64,000 nucleotides of DNA, from positions 2,480,001 to 2,544,000 of the forward strand of contig OX595992.1 of assembly GCA_951394045.1 (NCBI GenBank). Direction: 5' to 3'. Positions 61,765 to 64,000 of this stretch are shown here, in pieces (positions within the stretch are counted from its first letter, which is position 1; the number at the start of each line of letters is the position of its first letter). The notes below the pieces were generated by a model. It ran no database searches. It was given only the letters and a program-made list of their open reading frames with translations, and had not been told where the DNA came from. The stretch comes from Nitzschia sp. DOCU1 (taxonomy: Eukaryota > Bacillariophyta > Bacillariophyceae > Bacillariales > Bacillariaceae). The position numbers and the translations under genes are program-made.

Positions 61765-63228
61765 TCAATGTCTTCGATGGCGTTTGGACGGAATATCGTC
61801 TTTTGCTGGAACACAATCAATCTTTCGTGCTTCGAGGGCATGCCATTGCTCCTGCTCGACTGGTGAGCTAACCTTGTCGAGGGCCACCAGCCGGTTCCTG
61901 CAGTTTGATCGTATCAGTTGGCTGACTTTGTGTCTCGCCACTCGATCATCAACAGGCTCCCAATCCTGCTCTGTTCGCTGAAGGAATTGACCACCCTCTT
62001 GCTCTTTAATTCGGCGAACAATCGTCATAGCGATTTCCGTCTTGTCCTCCCGATCATGCATGCTCATGTAGGCCTCCGCATACTCAGCGGCAATAGCAGT
62101 CAGTCTAGTGTTTCCGTGCCACGACTGAAAGGGCCACCCTCGTCCCATTAGCACATCTTGCGGTGAAGGGTAGGGGACTCTCGAAGTATTTAAATTTGCC
62201 CTTTCTTTTCGCCGCCGATCTTCCATGTAAGCTTTAAAGTGTTCCTTGGTATAGATATCCTGACCCAGCTCAAAGCAATCTCGCAATCGAATACCAAACT
62301 GCAAAAGTGCATATTTCAATTCCAACGACGATCCGCAATGAACTCGTTCTCGAACCCTCAGATCCTTCTTCATCATTCCATTCACACTACTAATAAATTG
62401 ACCCAGAGATGACGACTGGTCACAAAGTACATGATATCCACGTATCCGAATGGGGCGGTCATTGAACACGTGTTGTGCTTTGGTCAGAAATTGAAGCATT
62501 TGGCCGGCGTGAAAGTTCCACTTGCCACACACATTGGCCACTTCGACCATTCCTCGTTTCTGCAACTCTTCATCCTCCAGTGCCACCATCAGTTGGTACC
62601 AGATATAGCGACACACGGACTTCCAATCACTCACATCTGTGAGGGCAGATATCATAAAGTAGATTGCGTTGAGTCCCTGGTCGTTTACGGTTAACATCTG
62701 AAACGACCCTTCGCGCAAATGTTTTCGGTCGGATTCCGTCAAGTCGTCCAACGTTATTGTTTTGCCAAGCTTTTCTTCTCCAAACAGGTCAAGTTTGTGA
62801 TCAAAGTATCGGCACATTTTCTCCGCGGCCCTTTCGTGATCGAATCGTTCTGCCCGGAGAAACATTAAATGGAGCTTGTCGTCATTGGCAATGCTCGGCT
62901 TGAGAAAAATGGCTCGATCCAAAGCCGAGCGTCGCCGTTTGGCTACTTTGGCCAACATATCTTTCATTTGCAAGAGAGAGGACTCGACCAGCTCGGGTGT
63001 TTCATCGACGACATCATGAATTCCATGGATTTCTTCATATATCTTTTCCCGTTCCGAGACGGTCAAAGAATTCATATCTCGTGCCAAAATGCTCTTATTA
63101 TTTTCGTGGATTTTGTCCGCCCAAACTGCTTCTTGGGGTGATGTTACTATTATTTCATACTTTGATGATGACAAAATCATCGAAGACGACGTCGTCGGTT
63201 CCCTCGCTCTTTGGCAGCAGTTTGCCAT
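61765..63228 (-). CDS. CRAL-TRIO (Sec14-like) plus DUF6824 fusion protein
   Basis: Single-exon paralog of the preceding gene, about 487 residues from the ATG at 63228 (MANCCQRARE). The frame continues to an ATG at 63273, but the conserved part begins well inside. Domains in the same order: ARDMNSLTVSEREKIYEEIHG and DETPELVESSLL, CRAL-TRIO N (FLKPSIANDDKLHLMFLRAE), cavity domain (YIWYQLMVALEDEELQKRGM, RPIRIRGYHVLCDQ, RVHCGSSLELKYALLQFGI) and DUF6824 (QDVLMGRGWPFQSWHGNTRL, TEIAMTIVRRIKEQ, GQFLQR, VSQLIR). It is closer to the 30699-32283 copy (shared WYQLMVALEDE, QSWHGN) than to its immediate neighbour. Intact, with no frameshift. Confidence 0.86.
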   Translation of the reverse strand: MANCCQRAREPTTSSSMILSSSKYEIIVTSPQEAVWADKIHENNKSILARDMNSLTVSEREKIYEEIHGIHDVVDETPELVESSLLQMKDMLAKVAKRRRSALDRAIFLKPSIANDDKLHLMFLRAERFDHERAAEKMCRYFDHKLDLFGEEKLGKTITLDDLTESDRKHLREGSFQMLTVNDQGLNAIYFMISALTDVSDWKSVCRYIWYQLMVALEDEELQKRGMVEVANVCGKWNFHAGQMLQFLTKAQHVFNDRPIRIRGYHVLCDQSSSLGQFISSVNGMMKKDLRVRERVHCGSSLELKYALLQFGIRLRDCFELGQDIYTKEHFKAYMEDRRRKERANLNTSRVPYPSPQDVLMGRGWPFQSWHGNTRLTAIAAEYAEAYMSMHDREDKTEIAMTIVRRIKEQEGGQFLQRTEQDWEPVDDRVARHKVSQLIRSNCRNRLVALDKVSSPVEQEQWHALEARKIDCVPAKDDIPSKRHRRH

Positions 63229-63273
63229 TTTGACGAGGGAAAGGCACTCTCTTGTGATGAACGTAAAAGGCAA

Positions 63274-64000
63274 AATGAGGTGTGGTCATGTAGTCTAACC
63301 AAAAGATCGCTTTTGGCGCCAAAGTCATTGGTGGGGCTGTAGTGGGTCACGAATCCCAGTGTCAACTATGCAAATAAATACCTTTTTACGGGGCGGCGGT
63401 TGGGATCGTGGGCCATACAAAGGCATAGGTACTCTCCTTTTTGGTCTTGCTCCACGAGTCGCTAGTTCAATGTGGAAATCGACCGACTCTAAATACCTTT
63501 GTTCTTGGCCTTCGCTATGCATTCTAATTTTTATATCGAAGGATTTCCTCATTATTAAAACGGACATTTCTGCAATCTGTGTGGGGTCAATAATATCCGC
63601 TACAAGACGACGTCACATGGACAAATTTGTTATATAAATTCAAAGAAGAACCTACCCAATGCAATCTCATTCGTTTGCCACGTAGAAGACATACCACATG
63701 AGTGTGTTCATTGGATCCAAAGCTCGTGCAAAAAACGAACCGTCAATGACCTTCTGCCACCAAAATCACTGACTTGTAGTGAGAGCCGGAAAGTTCGCCC
63801 TCGTGTGCCATGCGTGTGAACGGAGGGTTCTTTCACTTTTGGGCACGCCTCGATCGTCTTCCCATTTTCACTGCTGCCGCGTTGCTGCATATCTTGCATC
63901 TCCGTGGGCATGTATTGAACCACTTATCATCGGGTGGTATCATTGATTTGTTAACTCAGACCCCCCACCGACCTTGTTGTAAATCCACCATGGGCGACCA
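63274..64000. other. Right-end intergenic region
   Basis: About 730 bases upstream of the last gene, continuing to the window edge. No supported gene. Confidence 0.5.

Overview
The window reads as nuclear DNA of a eukaryotic alga, most likely a raphid pennate diatom. The evidence is: spliced genes with GT-AG introns of about 80-310 bases, several heat-shock-factor (HSF) genes, DUF6824 genes, N-termini with a signal peptide plus an ASAFAP-like Phe motif, long unannotatable spacers rich in short TAC/TAG repeats, and no operons. The species cannot be fixed from sequence alone. About 22 protein genes are supported. I found no rRNA, tRNA or CRISPR, and no transposase or reverse-transcriptase reading frame.

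Layout. 1-9.8 kb: 3' part of an HSF gene, a DUF6824 gene, a prolyl-4-hydroxylase-like oxygenase with ankyrin repeats, and a flavin monooxygenase (FMO). 10-14.5 kb: a large TLDc protein with an internal 17-residue repeat, and a small DUF3565 protein. 14.5-19.2 kb: gene-poor DNA with a 1,283-bp perfect-looking tandem duplication and smaller repeats. 19.2-26.9 kb: a divergent intronless HSF, a second TLDc gene and a classical spliced HSF. 28-36.7 kb: a torsin/ClpB-like AAA+ protein, a CRAL-TRIO (Sec14-like) plus DUF6824 fusion with an apparent frameshift, a 3-beta-HSD-type sterol dehydrogenase, and a divergently transcribed FMO. 37-51.8 kb: two copies of a SET methyltransferase gene and of a VWA gene, around a DDX11/CHL1-type helicase and an AIF/FSP1-like oxidoreductase, then an alpha/beta hydrolase. 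52.9-59.5 kb: two GT25-like plus GT31 glycosyltransferases flanking a third TLDc gene. 60.2-63.3 kb: two more CRAL-TRIO plus DUF6824 fusions, tail to tail.

The main theme is local paralogy: HSF x3, TLDc x3, CRAL-TRIO/DUF6824 x3 (plus one DUF6824 gene without the lipid domain), FMO x2, SET x2, VWA x2, GT25/GT31 x2. The least described items are the CRAL-TRIO/DUF6824 fusion family, the shared N-terminal motif of two TLDc proteins, the duplicated VWA family, and a palindromic octamer, TACCGGTA, found 11 times in non-coding DNA. The genes do not form one pathway. They are independent transcription units, and functional links between neighbours are inference only.
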